A stretch of DNA of 64,000 nt, from NCBI RefSeq assembly GCF_000801295.1, contig NZ_AP012978.1, forward strand, positions 868,001-932,000. Direction: 5' to 3'. Position numbers and translations under genes: made by a program. The stretch comes from an endosymbiont of unidentified scaly snail isolate Monju. Its GTDB lineage: Bacteria; Pseudomonadota; Gammaproteobacteria; Chromatiales; Chromatiaceae. This document shows positions 50,548-61,747 of this stretch, piece by piece. The notes beneath the pieces are model-generated. The model had not been told where the DNA came from and made no database searches. It saw only the letters and a program-made list of their open reading frames with translations. Position 1 is the stretch's first letter. Every line of letters begins with the position of its first letter.

Positions 50548-50823
50548 TCATTTGTCAAAGTGATAGTGGGTGTCGTTCAGGTACTTGACCACCGCGGCGA
50601 TGTCCTCGTCGAACAGGCGGGTGTCGATGTTGGCGTCGCAGCGCCTTACCTGGGCTTTGAGCTGCTGCAGGTTCTGCATGCGGTGGTCGGGACGGGCGTA
50701 GACGCGCTCGTCATGACAACCGGAGCATTTTTCCTTGATGAAGCGGGCCGCGTCGAAATCGGCCAGCGCCGGGCCGCCAGCGAGCAGGGCGGCGGCGAGA
50801 AGTGACAGGGACAAGGGGTTCAT
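50548..50823 (-). CDS. Small c-type cytochrome
   Basis: The 91-residue precursor has a signal peptide (PLSLSLLAAALLAGGPALA) and one haem motif CSGCH. A probable axial Met lies in DHRMQNLQQL. It should be a periplasmic electron carrier. ATG 50823 places the signal peptide at the N-terminus. A downstream Cys (RRCDAN) is unusual. It lies next to rsgA on the same strand. Confidence 0.85.
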   Translation of the reverse strand: MNPLSLSLLAAALLAGGPALADFDAARFIKEKCSGCHDERVYARPDHRMQNLQQLKAQVRRCDANIDTRLFDEDIAAVVKYLNDTHYHFDK

Positions 50824-51041
50824 TTCGTTTGGCTCCTTTGCGTGGGAAATCGATTCATGATCTGGGGATCGCTTTCCGTAAGTGACGATTTCCTTTTCAC
50901 ATTGTACTCGCAGCAGGGTGTCGGCAAGCGGCAAATCCTTACCTGTTTGGCGGGACATGGGGTTTTCCCCTGGCTTGAACGCGCATGGAGCTCGGATATA
51001 CTCCGGCCCATGGCCCGAACGCCCGATCGCCCTGATCGTCC

Positions 51042-53089
51042 ATGCCGGAAGAATATTTGCACCTCACCCCAGATCAAGTCGAAACACTTCTCCAGCAACT
51101 GCACCTCTTCCATGTCGAATACGGCGCACTGGATACCCTGCTCGATACGCGGCGCGAGCAGTTGCTGCTCGATGGGTTTCGCCGCTTTCTCGAGACCTTT
51201 CTCGAACGGCCGGCGGAAGAGCAGGAGATCGTCGAGCGTCTGGCGCACGACTATTTCGACGAGGACATCCCCTTCGTCCTGTTGATGGGGGCGTTCAACC
51301 GGATCAAGAGCGAGCTGATCCAGCTGGTGACCTCCAACATGCAACGGCCGGTCGAACATTACCTGGAGACCGATCGCCTGTTCGAGCAAGCCAAGCGGGC
51401 CACCGCGCAGCAATACCTGGTCCTCGAGGCGCAACGGCCACAGCGCCTGCCACAATCACTGGTGCGCGAGAAGCTGCTGATCCGCATCTACCTCGACTGG
51501 TTGCAGCAGTTGCGCGAAGCCGTGGTGGGCGACTTGTCGGGATTTCCTCTGGAATCGCTGGCCGAGAGCCGCTTCACCGAGGCGCTGCGCTATCCCGAGA
51601 GCATGATGATCTGCCTGGATCTGAAGCTGTGCGACCAGATCAACGAGCAGCACCGGGTGATATTGCAGCAGGCCAGTATCCTGCATGCCATGCTCAGCGG
51701 CGGACGTTACGAACAGGCCTATGTCGCCTACCAGGATCTGCTGGCCAAGGTCTCCGAACTGCTGAACCTGCTCAGCATCCTCTATTTCGAGAGCGAGACC
51801 AACCGCATCGGGCGGTTCTTCGGGTTTCTGCAGGCCGCGCTTTACCTGCCGGGGCGCAAGTTCCTGTGTGTGCTCAATCTCAGTCATCTCTCGCGCATCA
51901 ACAAGCTGTACGGTGCCGAAGCGGGGGGAAGAGCGCTGGCCCGCGTCGAGACGGTGCTGCGCGAGGAGTTCGAGAACAACTATTCCTGGTTGCTGTTCAC
52001 GCGCGGTATCGCAGGTGACTTCTACATCGTGGGGCACGACATTGATGCCGCCGAGCTCGATGCCTTGTGCGCACGGGTAGAGCAGTGCCTGGAGGGTACC
52101 TGCGATGATCTGCCGTTTCCCATCGAGGTGGCCTACCACGGCATCGAACTGACCGAACTGAACGAACTCACCACCGAGGATCTCCATCTGGTCGTGGAAT
52201 ATCTCACGGAGCAAGCGGGTTTGGGTCGCCGCGAGATCGCAGTGGACAGGGAGGACAAGCGGCACCTGCTCGACTGGCTGGGGAAGCGCTACCGTCGCTC
52301 CATCGATCTTCGTACGCGCCTGGTGCCGGAGCACACCGACATCTTCATCCAGCCGCTGGTGACCCTGGACGACACGCGCTGCCTGCACGCCTTCGAGGTG
52401 CTGGGCCGCTTCCGCGAGGGCGGGGCGGGGGGCATATCAGCGTGGGCATGTTCATCGACGATATCATCTCCGCTGGTATGGCGATCGATTTCGATCGCCT
52501 GATCCTGTCGCACATCGTGGCTCAGGCCGGGCCCCTGCACGACATCACCCGGCGCTTGTTCATCAACGTCTGTGCCTGCTCGCTCGAGAGCAGGACCTAC
52601 CTGGATGCGCTGATCGAGGCGGTGAAGGGGCCGTTGCGCGGCTTCGAGGTCGTTATCGAACTGACCGAGCAGACCCTGCTGGAGCGCCGCGAGTTGATCA
52701 CCGAGCTGCATCGAGAGCACGGCCTGCACTTTGCCGTGGATGACTTCGGTACCGGCTACTCCACCCTGCAACTGGTGATCGAGCTGGCGCTGGAGGGCAG
52801 CATTCGCTACCTCAAGCTGGATGGTTCGCTCACGCGTAATATCAACACGCGGACCGCGGTCGAGCGCATCATGCACATCACCCGCCAGATGGCCCACGAA
52901 CTGGGGCTGGAAACCGTGGTCGAGGTGATCGAGAGCGCCGCCCAGCTCGAAAAGCTCACCGATCTGGAGATGGATCTCGGCCAGGGTTTCCTGCTTGGTG
53001 TGCCTGACACCGTGGCGGTCTGGCGGGGCAAGGTGGCTTATCTGCAGACTCGTACCGACGTGCAGCGCACACCGGTGTTCGTGCTCTGA
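51042..53089 (+). CDS. Degenerate GGDEF + EAL protein, one frameshift
   Basis: The product of about 680 residues has a helical N-terminal half without a recognised domain (about 1-270), a degenerate GGDEF domain (GIAGDFYIV in place of GGDEF) and an EAL domain. EAL landmarks are FEVLGRF (EVL instead of EAL), INVCACSLE and the metal-binding VDDFGTGYSTL. The frame breaks near the G6 tract at 52427-52432 and the adjacent CATATC; removing one AT or adding one G restores FREGGAGGISVGMFIDD. The GGDEF half is probably inactive, and the EAL half may hydrolyse or sense cyclic di-GMP. A link to the adhesin system is possible because LapA-type retention depends on this messenger. Confidence 0.8.
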
Positions 53090-53144
53090 GCCCGTTGCGG
53101 CCGTTGTAGAATCCCTGCGTCTGTTTTTCCACTGAGGAGCCGGT

Positions 53145-53690
53145 ATGCCAGCCGACGAGAACAACCTGATCTGGATCGACCTGGAGATGACCGGGCTGGA
53201 TACCGACCGCGACCACATCATCGAGATTGCCACCGTGGTCACCGACGCCGAGCTGAACATCCTCGCCGAGGGGCCGGTGATCGCCATCTACCAGCCGAGC
53301 GCGGTGATGGACGCCATGGACGAGTGGAACACCCGTCAGCACGGTCAGTCGGGGCTTACCCGGCGGGTGCGCGAGAGCCGATACTCGGTGGCCGATGCCG
53401 AACGCGAGACCCTGGCCTTCCTGCGCGAGTGGGTGCCCAAGGGCAAGTCGCCCATGTGCGGCAATTCCATCTGCCAGGACCGGCGCTTCATGGCACGCCT
53501 GATGCCGGAACTGGAAGACTATTTTCACTACCGTAACCTGGATGTCTCGACCCTCAAGGAGCTGGCTCGGCGCTGGGCCCCGGCGGTGTACGAGGGCTTC
53601 AAGAAGGATTCGTCGCACCTGGCACTGGACGACATCAAGGATTCCATTGCCGAGTTGCGCCACTATCGCGAGCATTTCCTCAAGGTCTGA
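53145..53690 (+). CDS. orn: Oligoribonuclease
   Basis: The 181-residue exonuclease has the DEDDh motifs [21 protein letters not shown] and [11 protein letters not shown]. It degrades 2-5 nt RNAs and pGpG, the product of EAL phosphodiesterases such as the one encoded just upstream. Its 3' end overlaps the convergent queG by 11 bp. Confidence 0.95.
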   Translation: MPADENNLIWIDLEMTGLDTDRDHIIEIATVVTDAELNILAEGPVIAIYQPSAVMDAMDEWNTRQHGQSGLTRRVRESRYSVADAERETLAFLREWVPKGKSPMCGNSICQDRRFMARLMPELEDYFHYRNLDVSTLKELARRWAPAVYEGFKKDSSHLALDDIKDSIAELRHYREHFLKV

Positions 53691-54750
53691 GCAGCGCTCG
53701 CAGCCGGGTCAGCGCCCAGGCCACATGCTCGCGTACCAGCTCGGAAGGGTGGTCGGTGCGTGCGCGCAGCGCGCTTTCCGCCGCTGCTTCACCGCTGTTG
53801 CCCAGTGCCACCGCGATATTGCGCAGCCAGCGTTCGTGGCCGATGCGGCGGATGGCCGAACCCTCGGTGCGTTTCAGGAAAGTTGCCTCGTCCCAGGCGA
53901 ACAGTTCGACGAGGGTGGCGGTGTCCAGGCCGTGGCGCGGCAGGAAGTCGGCCTCGGTGGTGTCATTGGCAAAGCGGTTCCACGGGCAGCAGAGCTGGCA
54001 GTCGTCGCAGCCGTAGATACGGTTGCCCATCAGCGGGCGCAACGCCTCGGGAATCGGGCCGTGCAGCTCGATGGTGAGATAGGAGATGCAGCGCCGTGCA
54101 TCGACCTGATAGGGCGCAACGATGGCGCGGGTAGGGCAGACGTCGATGCAGGCGGTGCACTCGCCGCAGTGGTCGCTCACCGGGCTGTCCACCGGCAGCG
54201 GCAGGTCGGTGTAGAGCTCGCCCAGGAAGAACCAGCTGCCGGCATCGCGCGAGAGGATGTTCGAATGCTTGCCGACCCAGCCCAGGCCGGCCTTCTGCGC
54301 GATGGCCTTCTCCATCACCGGCGCGCTGTCGGTGAATACCCGATAGCCGAAATCGCCGATCTCGTCGGCGATGCGTTGTGCCAGTTTCTTGAGACGGGCA
54401 CGCAACACCTTGTGATAGTCGCGTCCCAGGGCATAGCGTGAAATGAAGGCGGCGGCCGGGTCGCGCAGTACGCTGCCCGGGTCAGGTTCGGGTGGGCGGT
54501 AGTCCAGGCGCACGCTGATGATGCGCAGGGTGCCGGGCACCAGTTCGGCCGGGCGGGTGCGCTTGCTGCCGTGACGGTGCATGTAGTCCATCGTGCCGTG
54601 GTAGCCTTTGGCCAGCCAGCTGTGCAGATGGTGCTCGGCCTCGGTGAGGTCGGTATCGCAGATGCCGACCGCGCCGAAGCCCAGTTCGTGGCCCCATTGC
54701 TTGATGCGCCGGGACAGTTGCGCGTAGTCGATATCGCCACCTTTGCTCAT
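53680..54750 (-). CDS. queG: Epoxyqueuosine reductase
   Basis: The 356-residue protein has [20 protein letters not shown] and two 4Fe-4S motifs ([14 protein letters not shown] and [12 protein letters not shown]). It reduces epoxyqueuosine to queuosine in tRNA using cobalamin. A HEAT-like C-terminal tail is present. It starts at ATG 54750 and is divergent from nnrD with a gap of only some 33 bp. Confidence 0.94.
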   Translation of the reverse strand: MSKGGDIDYAQLSRRIKQWGHELGFGAVGICDTDLTEAEHHLHSWLAKGYHGTMDYMHRHGSKRTRPAELVPGTLRIISVRLDYRPPEPDPGSVLRDPAAAFISRYALGRDYHKVLRARLKKLAQRIADEIGDFGYRVFTDSAPVMEKAIAQKAGLGWVGKHSNILSRDAGSWFFLGELYTDLPLPVDSPVSDHCGECTACIDVCPTRAIVAPYQVDARRCISYLTIELHGPIPEALRPLMGNRIYGCDDCQLCCPWNRFANDTTEADFLPRHGLDTATLVELFAWDEATFLKRTEGSAIRRIGHERWLRNIAVALGNSGEAAAESALRARTDHPSELVREHVAWALTRLRALLRP

Positions 54751-54783
54751 GGAACACACTTTACCCAAATGCAATATCGCGTG

Positions 54784-56283
54784 ATGCCAAAGACCGAGAC
54801 CCTGCCGGCGGCACTGTACACCGCTGATCAGGTGCGCGCGCTCGAGCGCCAGGCCATCGAGCGTTTCGGCATCCCCGGCGCCGAGCTGATGCAACGTGCC
54901 GGTGAAGCGGCCTTTGCCCTGGCGCGCGAACGCTGGCCGGAGGCGCGGTGCTGGTGCGTATTGTGCGGTACCGGTAACAACGGAGGCGACGGTTTCGTGA
55001 TCGCGCGGCTGGCCGCCGAGGCCGGTCTGGAGGTGCGGGTGATCCAGCTCGGAGAGCGCGAGCGCATCGCCGGTGACGCCCGGCTGCATGCCGATCACTG
55101 GGCGGCGCTCGAGCGGCCCTGGATGGAGTTCGATGGGGCCCTGCCGCGCGACTGTGACCTCTTGATCGATGCCCTGCTCGGCACTGGCCTGGACCGCGAG
55201 CTGGGCGGGGCCTGGCGCGCGGCAGTGGAGGCGATCAATGCCCATTCGGCACCGGTGTTGGCGGTGGACATTCCCACTGGCCTGGATGCCGACCGTGGGG
55301 TGGTGCTGGGCGTGGCGGTACGTGCTGCCGCGACCATCAGTTTCATCGGTCTCAAGCGCGGCCTGTTCACCGGCGAGGCTCCCGACTGCTGCGGCGAGGT
55401 GTTCTTCGACGCCCTCGAGGTGCCGGCGGCCATCTACGCCAGCCAGATTCTCAGCGCGCGGCGCATCGACTGGACCCGCGAGGCGACCCGCCTGCGTCCT
55501 CGCCGGCGCACGGCGCACAAGGGTGATTTCGGGCATGTGCTGGTCGTCGGTGGTGATCATGGCTTCGGCGGCGCGGCGCACCTGGCGGGCGAGGCGGCAG
55601 CACGAGTCGGCGCCGGGCTGGTCAGCCTGGCCACGCGCAAGCGCCATGTCGCGGCCGTTCTCGCCGCCCGCCCCGAGTTGATGGCGCACGCCGTCAACGG
55701 TCGCAAGGGCCTGCGAAGCCTGTTGTCGCGGGCCTCCGTGCTGGTGCTGGGGCCGGGGCTGGGGCGCCGCGGCTGGGGCGATGAGCTGTATCACGTCGGT
55801 ATCGACTGGCCAGGACCACAGGTGATCGACGCCGACGCGCTCAACCGCCTGGCCGAGAAACCGGTCGCCCCGCGCGACGATCGGGTGCTCACGCCGCATC
55901 CAGGCGAGGCCGCCAGGCTGCTGGGGGTGGAAGCCGCCGAGGTGCAGGCGGACCGCTTCGCGGCCGTCGAGGCGCTGCAACGGCGTTATGGCGGCACCGT
56001 GGTACTCAAGGGGGCAGGCACGCTGGTGCTTGGGCCGGGGCAGCGCCCGTTGGCGGTGTGCAGTGACGGCAATCCCGGGATGGCCAGCGGTGGCATGGGC
56101 GATGTGCTGGCGGGGGTGATCGGCGGCCTGATCGCGCAGGGGTGGATGCCGGAAGAGGCGGCCGAGCTCGGCGTCTGCCTGCATGCCGCAGCGGCTGACC
56201 GGGCCGTGGCCCGCGAGGGGGAGTGCGGCCTGCTCGCCAGCGATCTGATGCCACACCTGCGGCGCCTGGTGAACCCGGCATGA
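54784..56283 (+). CDS. nnr: Bifunctional NAD(P)HX epimerase / ADP-dependent dehydratase
   Basis: The protein of about 499 residues has an N-terminal YjeF epimerase domain (ADQVRALERQAIERFGIPG, GNNGGDGFVIAR, VDIPTGLDAD) and a C-terminal kinase-like dehydratase domain (HKGDFGHVLVVGGD, TPHPGEAARLLG, GNPGMASGGMGDVL). It repairs hydrated NADH and NADPH. ATG 54784 is preferred; ATG 54769 is also in frame. It overlaps tsaE by 4 bp. Confidence 0.93.
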   Translation: MPKTETLPAALYTADQVRALERQAIERFGIPGAELMQRAGEAAFALARERWPEARCWCVLCGTGNNGGDGFVIARLAAEAGLEVRVIQLGERERIAGDARLHADHWAALERPWMEFDGALPRDCDLLIDALLGTGLDRELGGAWRAAVEAINAHSAPVLAVDIPTGLDADRGVVLGVAVRAAATISFIGLKRGLFTGEAPDCCGEVFFDALEVPAAIYASQILSARRIDWTREATRLRPRRRTAHKGDFGHVLVVGGDHGFGGAAHLAGEAAARVGAGLVSLATRKRHVAAVLAARPELMAHAVNGRKGLRSLLSRASVLVLGPGLGRRGWGDELYHVGIDWPGPQVIDADALNRLAEKPVAPRDDRVLTPHPGEAARLLGVEAAEVQADRFAAVEALQRRYGGTVVLKGAGTLVLGPGQRPLAVCSDGNPGMASGGMGDVLAGVIGGLIAQGWMPEEAAELGVCLHAAAADRAVAREGECGLLASDLMPHLRRLVNPA

Positions 56284-56744
56284 TCGAACGCCTGTTGCAT
56301 GGCGAGGAAGAGCAGATCGCCTTCGGCGCGCGTCTGGGGCGGGCGCTCGGGCCACGTGCGCTGGTCTTTCTCGAGGGGGACATGGGTGCTGGCAAGACCA
56401 CCCTGGTGCGTGGCCTGCTGCGCGCGCGCGGCCATTCCGGCGCGGTGAAGAGTCCGACCTATACCCTGGTCGAGCCCTACGAGCTGCCGGGCGGCCCTTG
56501 TTACCACCTCGATCTCTACCGTCTGGGCGATCCCGAGGAATTGGAATACCTGGGCTTGCGCGAGATGCTGGCCGAGCCGGCCCTGGTGCTGGTCGAATGG
56601 CCGGATCGGGGCGCGGGTTGGCTGCCGGAGCCGGACCTGCGCCTCGTGCTTTCCTATGCCGAAGATGGCATGGCACGGCGGGTGCGTCTGGGGGCCGGTA
56701 CGGAGCGGGGGCGTATGGTAATTTCAGAGCTTTCTGGGGGATAA
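56280..56744 (+). CDS. tsaE: tRNA threonylcarbamoyladenosine biosynthesis ATPase TsaE
   Basis: The 154-residue protein has Walker A GDMGAGKTTLVRGL, KSPTYTLVE and HLDLYRLGDPEE, the TsaE signature. It is the ATPase partner of TsaB and TsaD. It starts in the overlapping ATGA of nnrD. Confidence 0.94.
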   Translation: MIERLLHGEEEQIAFGARLGRALGPRALVFLEGDMGAGKTTLVRGLLRARGHSGAVKSPTYTLVEPYELPGGPCYHLDLYRLGDPEELEYLGLREMLAEPALVLVEWPDRGAGWLPEPDLRLVLSYAEDGMARRVRLGAGTERGRMVISELSGG

Positions 56745-56853
56745 CTCGATTGTTTTCTGAGAAATACTCCTTATCTGGATGTTTTTTCTGGAATTTCCAA
56801 GAATCCTGTGCTAGCTTTGAAGCATCCTGAGAGATCGAGTGAAAAGGGAATCC

Positions 56854-58164
56854 ATGCGATACACCGTGCGTATCGTCTGTCTGCTCCTGTTGTTGCCCCT
56901 CTCGGCCCTGGCTGCACAGGTCCAGGGCGTGCGCCTGTGGACCGCGCCGGACCATACTCGCCTGGTGTTCGACATCGACCAGCCGATCGAGCACAAGATC
57001 TTCTCGCTGAGTGATCCCGACCGCCTGGTCATCGACCTGCGCGACACCCGCGCGGGCGAGCGGCTCGCGCCCAGCAAGTTGTCCGATCGCCATGTGCGTG
57101 GTGTGCGGCATGCGCAGCGCAAGGACGGTACCCTGCGGGTGGTGCTGGATCTCAACCAGGCCATGCGGCCCAAGAGTTTCCTGCTCAAACCCAACGCGGG
57201 CTATGGCCATCGCCTGGTGATCGACCTGTATGGAAAGGACAGTGGTCGCCCACGGGTGGCCAAGAGCGCGCGGGACATCAAACAATGGCGTGACGTGGTG
57301 GTCGCGATCGACGCCGGGCATGGCGGGGAGGATCCGGGGGCGCTGGGCTCGGCTCACCGTACCCGGGAGAAGGATGTCACCCTGCAGATTGCCCGGCGTC
57401 TCAAGCGCGAGATTGACGCCCTGCCGGGCATGCGCGCGGTACTCACGCGCAGCGGCGACTACTACGTGGGCCTGCGCAAGCGCATGCAACTGGCGCGTCG
57501 GCACAAGGCCGACCTGTTCGTCTCCATCCATGCCGACGCCTTCCGCGACAAGCGGGTGCGCGGTTCCTCGATCTATGTGCTCTCCAATCGTGGGGCCTCC
57601 AGCGAGGCGGCGCGCTGGCTGGCCGCGCGCGAGAACGCGGCCGACCTGGTCGGCGGGGTGAGCCTGGATGACAAGGACGACATGCTCGCCTCGGTGCTGC
57701 TCGACCTGTCGCAATCGGCGGCGCAAGAGGCCAGCCTGGCCGCCGCGCAGAAGGTCTATCGCAATCTCGCCAAACTGGGCAAGGTGCATGCGCGCCGTAT
57801 CCAGCGTGCCGGATTCGTGGTGCTCAAGGCGCCCGATATCCCCTCCATGCTGATCGAGACCGGCTTCATCTCCAACCCCACCGAGGAGCGCAACCTGCGA
57901 AGTCCGGCCTACCAGCGCAAGCTGGCAAAGGCCATTGCCCGTGGTGTGGAGCGCTATTTCCACTCGGCGCCGCCGCCAGGCACCCTCATTGCCAGGCTGG
58001 AGCGCGAGCGCCGGCCGCGTGAACACGTGATCGCGCGTGGCGAGACCCTGTCCATGATCGCCAGTCGCTACCAGGTGAGCCTGGGCAAGCTGCGCCACGT
58101 CAACCGCATCAAGAACGACCGGCGCATCCGGGTTGGCCAGGTCCTGCGTATCCCCGAGACCTGA
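56854..58164 (+). CDS. N-acetylmuramoyl-L-alanine amidase (AmiB/AmiC type) with AMIN and LysM domains
   Basis: The 436-residue precursor has a signal peptide (RIVCLLLLLPLSALAA), an AMIN domain (about 20-130), an Amidase_3 zinc domain (AGHGGEDPGA, REKDVTL, SIHADAF, IETGFISN) and a C-terminal LysM motif (ARGETLSMIASRYQVSLGKL). It cleaves peptidoglycan at the septum for cell separation. ATG 56854 follows an AAGGGAA site. A LysM domain is common in AmiB of this position. Confidence 0.92.
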   Translation: MRYTVRIVCLLLLLPLSALAAQVQGVRLWTAPDHTRLVFDIDQPIEHKIFSLSDPDRLVIDLRDTRAGERLAPSKLSDRHVRGVRHAQRKDGTLRVVLDLNQAMRPKSFLLKPNAGYGHRLVIDLYGKDSGRPRVAKSARDIKQWRDVVVAIDAGHGGEDPGALGSAHRTREKDVTLQIARRLKREIDALPGMRAVLTRSGDYYVGLRKRMQLARRHKADLFVSIHADAFRDKRVRGSSIYVLSNRGASSEAARWLAARENAADLVGGVSLDDKDDMLASVLLDLSQSAAQEASLAAAQKVYRNLAKLGKVHARRIQRAGFVVLKAPDIPSMLIETGFISNPTEERNLRSPAYQRKLAKAIARGVERYFHSAPPPGTLIARLERERRPREHVIARGETLSMIASRYQVSLGKLRHVNRIKNDRRIRVGQVLRIPET

Positions 58165-58282
58165 GGCCGCCGTCTCCGCATTTCTTGCATCGGCGCGGAA
58201 TAATTGTCCGCAGCCGTCGTCTCCCTTGTGCAGGTGATGTTACCGCCTGAACACCGTTACGAGGATTCGAGGAGAGAGACTG

Positions 58283-58708
58283 ATGAGAGGAATGTTGTTA
58301 GCGCTGGCGCTGCTGGCATCCGGTCTGGTCATGGCCGGAGACATGCGCCGGATCGTGTTCCATGTGGACGAGAACGATCCCAAGAAGATGAATATCACGC
58401 TCAACAATGCCGCCAACCTGAACAAGTACTACCAGGACAAGGGCGAAGAGGCACAGATCGAGATCGTCACCTACGGCCCCGGTCTTATGATGCTGCACGC
58501 CAAGAAGTCGCCGGTGAAAGAGCGCATTGCCTCCTTTGCGCAGAACTTCGACAACGTCAGCTTCAAGGCCTGCGCCAACACCATGAAGAAGATGAAGAAA
58601 AAGTCCGGCAAGGACGTCCCCCTGCTGCCGCAGGCCGAGGTCGTGGCCTCCGGTGTCATGCACCTGGTCAAGCGGCAGGAAGAGGGCTGGTCGTACATCC
58701 GACCCTGA
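58283..58708 (+). CDS. Periplasmic DsrE/DsrF-like protein
   Basis: The 141-residue precursor has a signal peptide (GMLLALALLASGLVMA) and a DsrE-like fold: IVFHVDENDPKKMNITLNNA, EIVTYGPGLMML and FKACANTMKKM with one conserved Cys, ending GWSYIRP. Family members occur in sulfur oxidisers and may bind or relay sulfur through the Cys. It is inserted between the amidase and mutL, where many gammaproteobacteria have no gene. Confidence 0.83.
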   Translation: MRGMLLALALLASGLVMAGDMRRIVFHVDENDPKKMNITLNNAANLNKYYQDKGEEAQIEIVTYGPGLMMLHAKKSPVKERIASFAQNFDNVSFKACANTMKKMKKKSGKDVPLLPQAEVVASGVMHLVKRQEEGWSYIRP

Positions 58709-58730
58709 GCCGGCTCCCTTTCGCCATTGC

Positions 58731-58769
58731 AACCCGGCCGCCACTGCGTGTGGGGCCGGGTTTTGTTTT
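58731..58769 (+). terminator. Rho-independent terminator
   Basis: AACCCGGCC (58731-58739) pairs with GGCCGGGTT (58754-58762) and is followed by TTGTTTT. It ends the DsrE-like gene before mutL. Confidence 0.85.
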
Positions 58770-58786
58770 CATGGCAAAATAGGCTC

Positions 58787-60589
58787 ATGCCGCCCCGTAT
58801 CCGCCAGCTCCCCTCGCAACTGGTCAACCAGATCGCCGCCGGCGAGGTGGTCGAGCGGCCTGCGTCGGTGATCAAGGAGCTGGTGGAGAACAGTCTGGAT
58901 GCCGGCGCGCAGCGTATCGAGGTCGATGTCCAGCAGGGCGGGCTCAAGCGCATGCGCGTGACCGATGACGGGCATGGTTTGCATCCGGACGACATGCCGT
59001 TGGCATTGGCGCGGCACGCCACCAGCAAGGTTGCCTCGCTCGAGGATCTCGAGCGCATCGCCAGCATGGGCTTTCGGGGCGAGGCGCTGCCCAGCATCGC
59101 CTCGGTCTCTCGCCTGAGCCTGGTCTCGCGCGAGCGCGGTGCCGAGCATGCCTGGCGGCTGGATGCCGAGGCCGAGGCCCCGATGCCCGCTGCGCACCCC
59201 GAGGGCACCACGGTCGATGTCCGCGACCTGTTCTGGAACACGCCGGCGCGGCGCAAGTTCCTGCGCACCGAGAAGACCGAGTTCGGCCACATCGAGCAGG
59301 TGGTGCGCCGGCTGGCGCTGGCGTGTCCGACGATCGCCTTCCGGTTGACGCACAATGGCCGTGAGGTGTTCGCCACGCACCCTGCCGAGGATCGCGCGGG
59401 CCAGGAGCGGCGCCTCGCCGGCCTGCTGGGTGCGGCCTTCCTGGAGAACGCCCTGTACTTCGAGCACGAGGCTGCCGGCCTGTGCCTGCATGGCTGGGTG
59501 GCGCGCCCCGTATTCTCGCGCGCCCAGGCCGACATGCAGCATTTCTATGTGAACGGCCGCATGGTGCGCGACAAACTGGTCACCCACGCGGTGCGCCAGG
59601 CCTTCCAGGACGTGCTCTATCACGGCCGGCACCCGGCCTACGTGCTGTTCCTCGAGCTCGATCCGGTGCTGGTAGATGTGAACGTGCATCCGACCAAGCA
59701 CGAGGTGCGCTTCCGCGAGGGGCGTCTGGTGCACGACTTCCTGTTTCGCACCTTGCATCAGGTGCTGGCCGAGGAGCGACCGGGTGCAACAGCGGCATCG
59801 CCGTTGCCCGAGGCCGAGCCCGCCGGGGCGCCGGCGGCCGCTGCGCGGGAGGAGGCGGTATTGTCTCCGCCGCCGGCGCAGCCGGGTCTGAGGCTGGGGG
59901 TGGGCGAGCGTCGCGGCGGTTACAGTGCGGCACTGGCCTGGCAGGCGCCGCCGGCTCCGTCTGTGGAGACGGAGACCGGTGAGCCGCAGGCGGAGGGCGA
60001 GGAGCTGCCACCGCTGGGCTTTGCGCTGGCGCAGTTGCATGGGGTCTATATCCTGGCGCTGAACGCTGCCGGGCTGGTGCTGGTGGACATGCACGCGGCG
60101 CACGAGCGTATCACCTACGAGCGTTTCAAGGCCGCGCGCGAGGGCGAGGGTATCAAGTCGCAGCCGCTGCTGGTGCCGGTCTCGGTGTCGGTGAGTCGGC
60201 GCGAGGCCGAGCTGGCCGAGCAGCACGCGGAGACGTTCGCCAGCCTGGGCATGCGGGTCGATCGCATGGGCGAGGAGGTACTGGTGGTGCGTGCCCTGCC
60301 GGCTCTGCTGCGTGATGCCGATGCCGAGCGCCTGTTGCGCGACGTGCTCTCGGACCTGGCCGTGTACGGCGAGAGCGACAGGGTGCTGGCCTCGGTCAAC
60401 GAGGTGCTGGCGACCATGGCCTGCCATGGCTCGGTGCGCGCCAATCGCCGGCTTACCCGCGAGGAGATGGATGCCCTGTTGCGCGATATCGAACGCACCG
60501 AGCGCTCGGGGCAGTGCAACCACGGGCGGCCGACCTGGACCCAGCTCTCCATGGCCGAGCTGGACCGGCTGTTCCTGCGCGGCCGATGA
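58787..60589 (+). CDS. mutL: DNA mismatch repair protein MutL
   Basis: The 600-residue protein has the GHKL ATPase motifs [18 protein letters not shown] and [13 protein letters not shown], a Pro/Glu-rich linker (about 340-420) and a C-terminal dimerisation domain. The C-terminal stretch [12 protein letters not shown] resembles the nicking-endonuclease motif DQHA-x2-E-x4-E with Met for Gln, so activity is possible. It couples MutS recognition to repair. ATG 58787 is the family start. miaA overlaps its end by 4 bp. Confidence 0.95.
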   Translation: MPPRIRQLPSQLVNQIAAGEVVERPASVIKELVENSLDAGAQRIEVDVQQGGLKRMRVTDDGHGLHPDDMPLALARHATSKVASLEDLERIASMGFRGEALPSIASVSRLSLVSRERGAEHAWRLDAEAEAPMPAAHPEGTTVDVRDLFWNTPARRKFLRTEKTEFGHIEQVVRRLALACPTIAFRLTHNGREVFATHPAEDRAGQERRLAGLLGAAFLENALYFEHEAAGLCLHGWVARPVFSRAQADMQHFYVNGRMVRDKLVTHAVRQAFQDVLYHGRHPAYVLFLELDPVLVDVNVHPTKHEVRFREGRLVHDFLFRTLHQVLAEERPGATAASPLPEAEPAGAPAAAAREEAVLSPPPAQPGLRLGVGERRGGYSAALAWQAPPAPSVETETGEPQAEGEELPPLGFALAQLHGVYILALNAAGLVLVDMHAAHERITYERFKAAREGEGIKSQPLLVPVSVSVSRREAELAEQHAETFASLGMRVDRMGEEVLVVRALPALLRDADAERLLRDVLSDLAVYGESDRVLASVNEVLATMACHGSVRANRRLTREEMDALLRDIERTERSGQCNHGRPTWTQLSMAELDRLFLRGR

Positions 60590-61524
60590 GCGAGACACAG
60601 CCACCGGCCATCCTGCTGATGGGGCCGACTGCCTCGGGGAAGACCGAGTTGGCCATGCAGTTGGCCGAGCGCCTGCCGGTGGCCCTGATCAGCGTCGATT
60701 CGGCGATGGTCTATCGCGGCATGGACATCGGCACCGCCAAGCCTTCGCCCGAGGAATTGGCGCGTTGTCCGCACCGTCTGATCGACATCTGCGATCCGGC
60801 CGATCCGTATTCGGCCGAGCGTTTTCGTGCCGATGCCCTGGCGGCCATGGCCGAGATCACCGAGGCCGGGCGCGTCCCGCTGCTGGTCGGCGGTACCATG
60901 CTGTATTTCCGCGCCTTGCAGTACGGGCTCTCGCCGCTGCCGGCCTCCGACCCGGCGGTGCGCGGGCGTCTGGAGTCGGAGCTCGCCGAGCGTGGGCTGG
61001 CGGCGCTGCACGCGCGTCTGCGCTCGGTTGATCCGATCATCGCCCGGCGCATCCACCCCAACGACACCCAGCGTACCCTGCGCGCCCTGGAGGTGTTCGA
61101 GATCACCGGCCGACCGCTCAGCACACTCCAGGCCGAACGGGCGGGCGAGGCCATGCCCTGGCGTGCGATCAAGCTGGCGCGTGCGCCGGCTGAGCGCCAG
61201 GTGCTGCATCAGCGCATCGAGCGGCGTTTCCGCGCCATGCTCGAGGCCGGTTTCGAGGATGAGGTGCGCGCCCTGGTGGCGCGTGGCGATCTGCATCCGG
61301 AACTTCCGTCCATGCGTTCAGTCGGATACCGGCAGATGTGGGCCTGGCTGCGCGGCGAGTACGACCGTGAGGAGATGATCTGCCGTGCCATCGCCGCGAC
61401 CCGGCAACTGGCCAAGCGTCAGATGACCTGGCTGCGCAGCGAACGGGATCTGCACTGGCTGGACGAAACGGGCGATTCCCTCCTGGATCAGGCGGTGAAC
61501 TGCATCGAAAACTCCCTGAACTGA
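60586..61524 (+). CDS. miaA: tRNA dimethylallyltransferase
   Basis: The 312-residue enzyme has the P-loop [29 protein letters not shown] and the [17 protein letters not shown] region. It adds an isopentenyl group to A37 of UNN-decoding tRNAs. It is translationally coupled to mutL by ATGA, the classic mutL-miaA-hfq order. Confidence 0.95.
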   Translation: MSETQPPAILLMGPTASGKTELAMQLAERLPVALISVDSAMVYRGMDIGTAKPSPEELARCPHRLIDICDPADPYSAERFRADALAAMAEITEAGRVPLLVGGTMLYFRALQYGLSPLPASDPAVRGRLESELAERGLAALHARLRSVDPIIARRIHPNDTQRTLRALEVFEITGRPLSTLQAERAGEAMPWRAIKLARAPAERQVLHQRIERRFRAMLEAGFEDEVRALVARGDLHPELPSMRSVGYRQMWAWLRGEYDREEMICRAIAATRQLAKRQMTWLRSERDLHWLDETGDSLLDQAVNCIENSLN

Positions 61525-61747
61525 CAGGGATGTCGGTGCATTGAGCCTTCTCATGGTGGACTGGTCCGGCTGTGCTATATTGGTGCCATGGTCCCGCCCG
61601 CACCGCATCCGGGCTCGGCCTGACCAACGGGTCCGGGTCGTCTTTTTCGGTCGCCATCGGGGTTGTCGCGATCCGGTCGGTCCCGTCTTTTTGTCACAAC
61701 CTTATCAAAGCCATTAAAAACTCAAATAGAAACAAGGAGTCATGACG

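Noticed and set aside
53680-58098. Giant 1472-codon minus-strand protein
   Set aside because: Only the part from 53680 to 54750 (queG) is real; the rest is antisense to nnrD, tsaE and the amidase gene.
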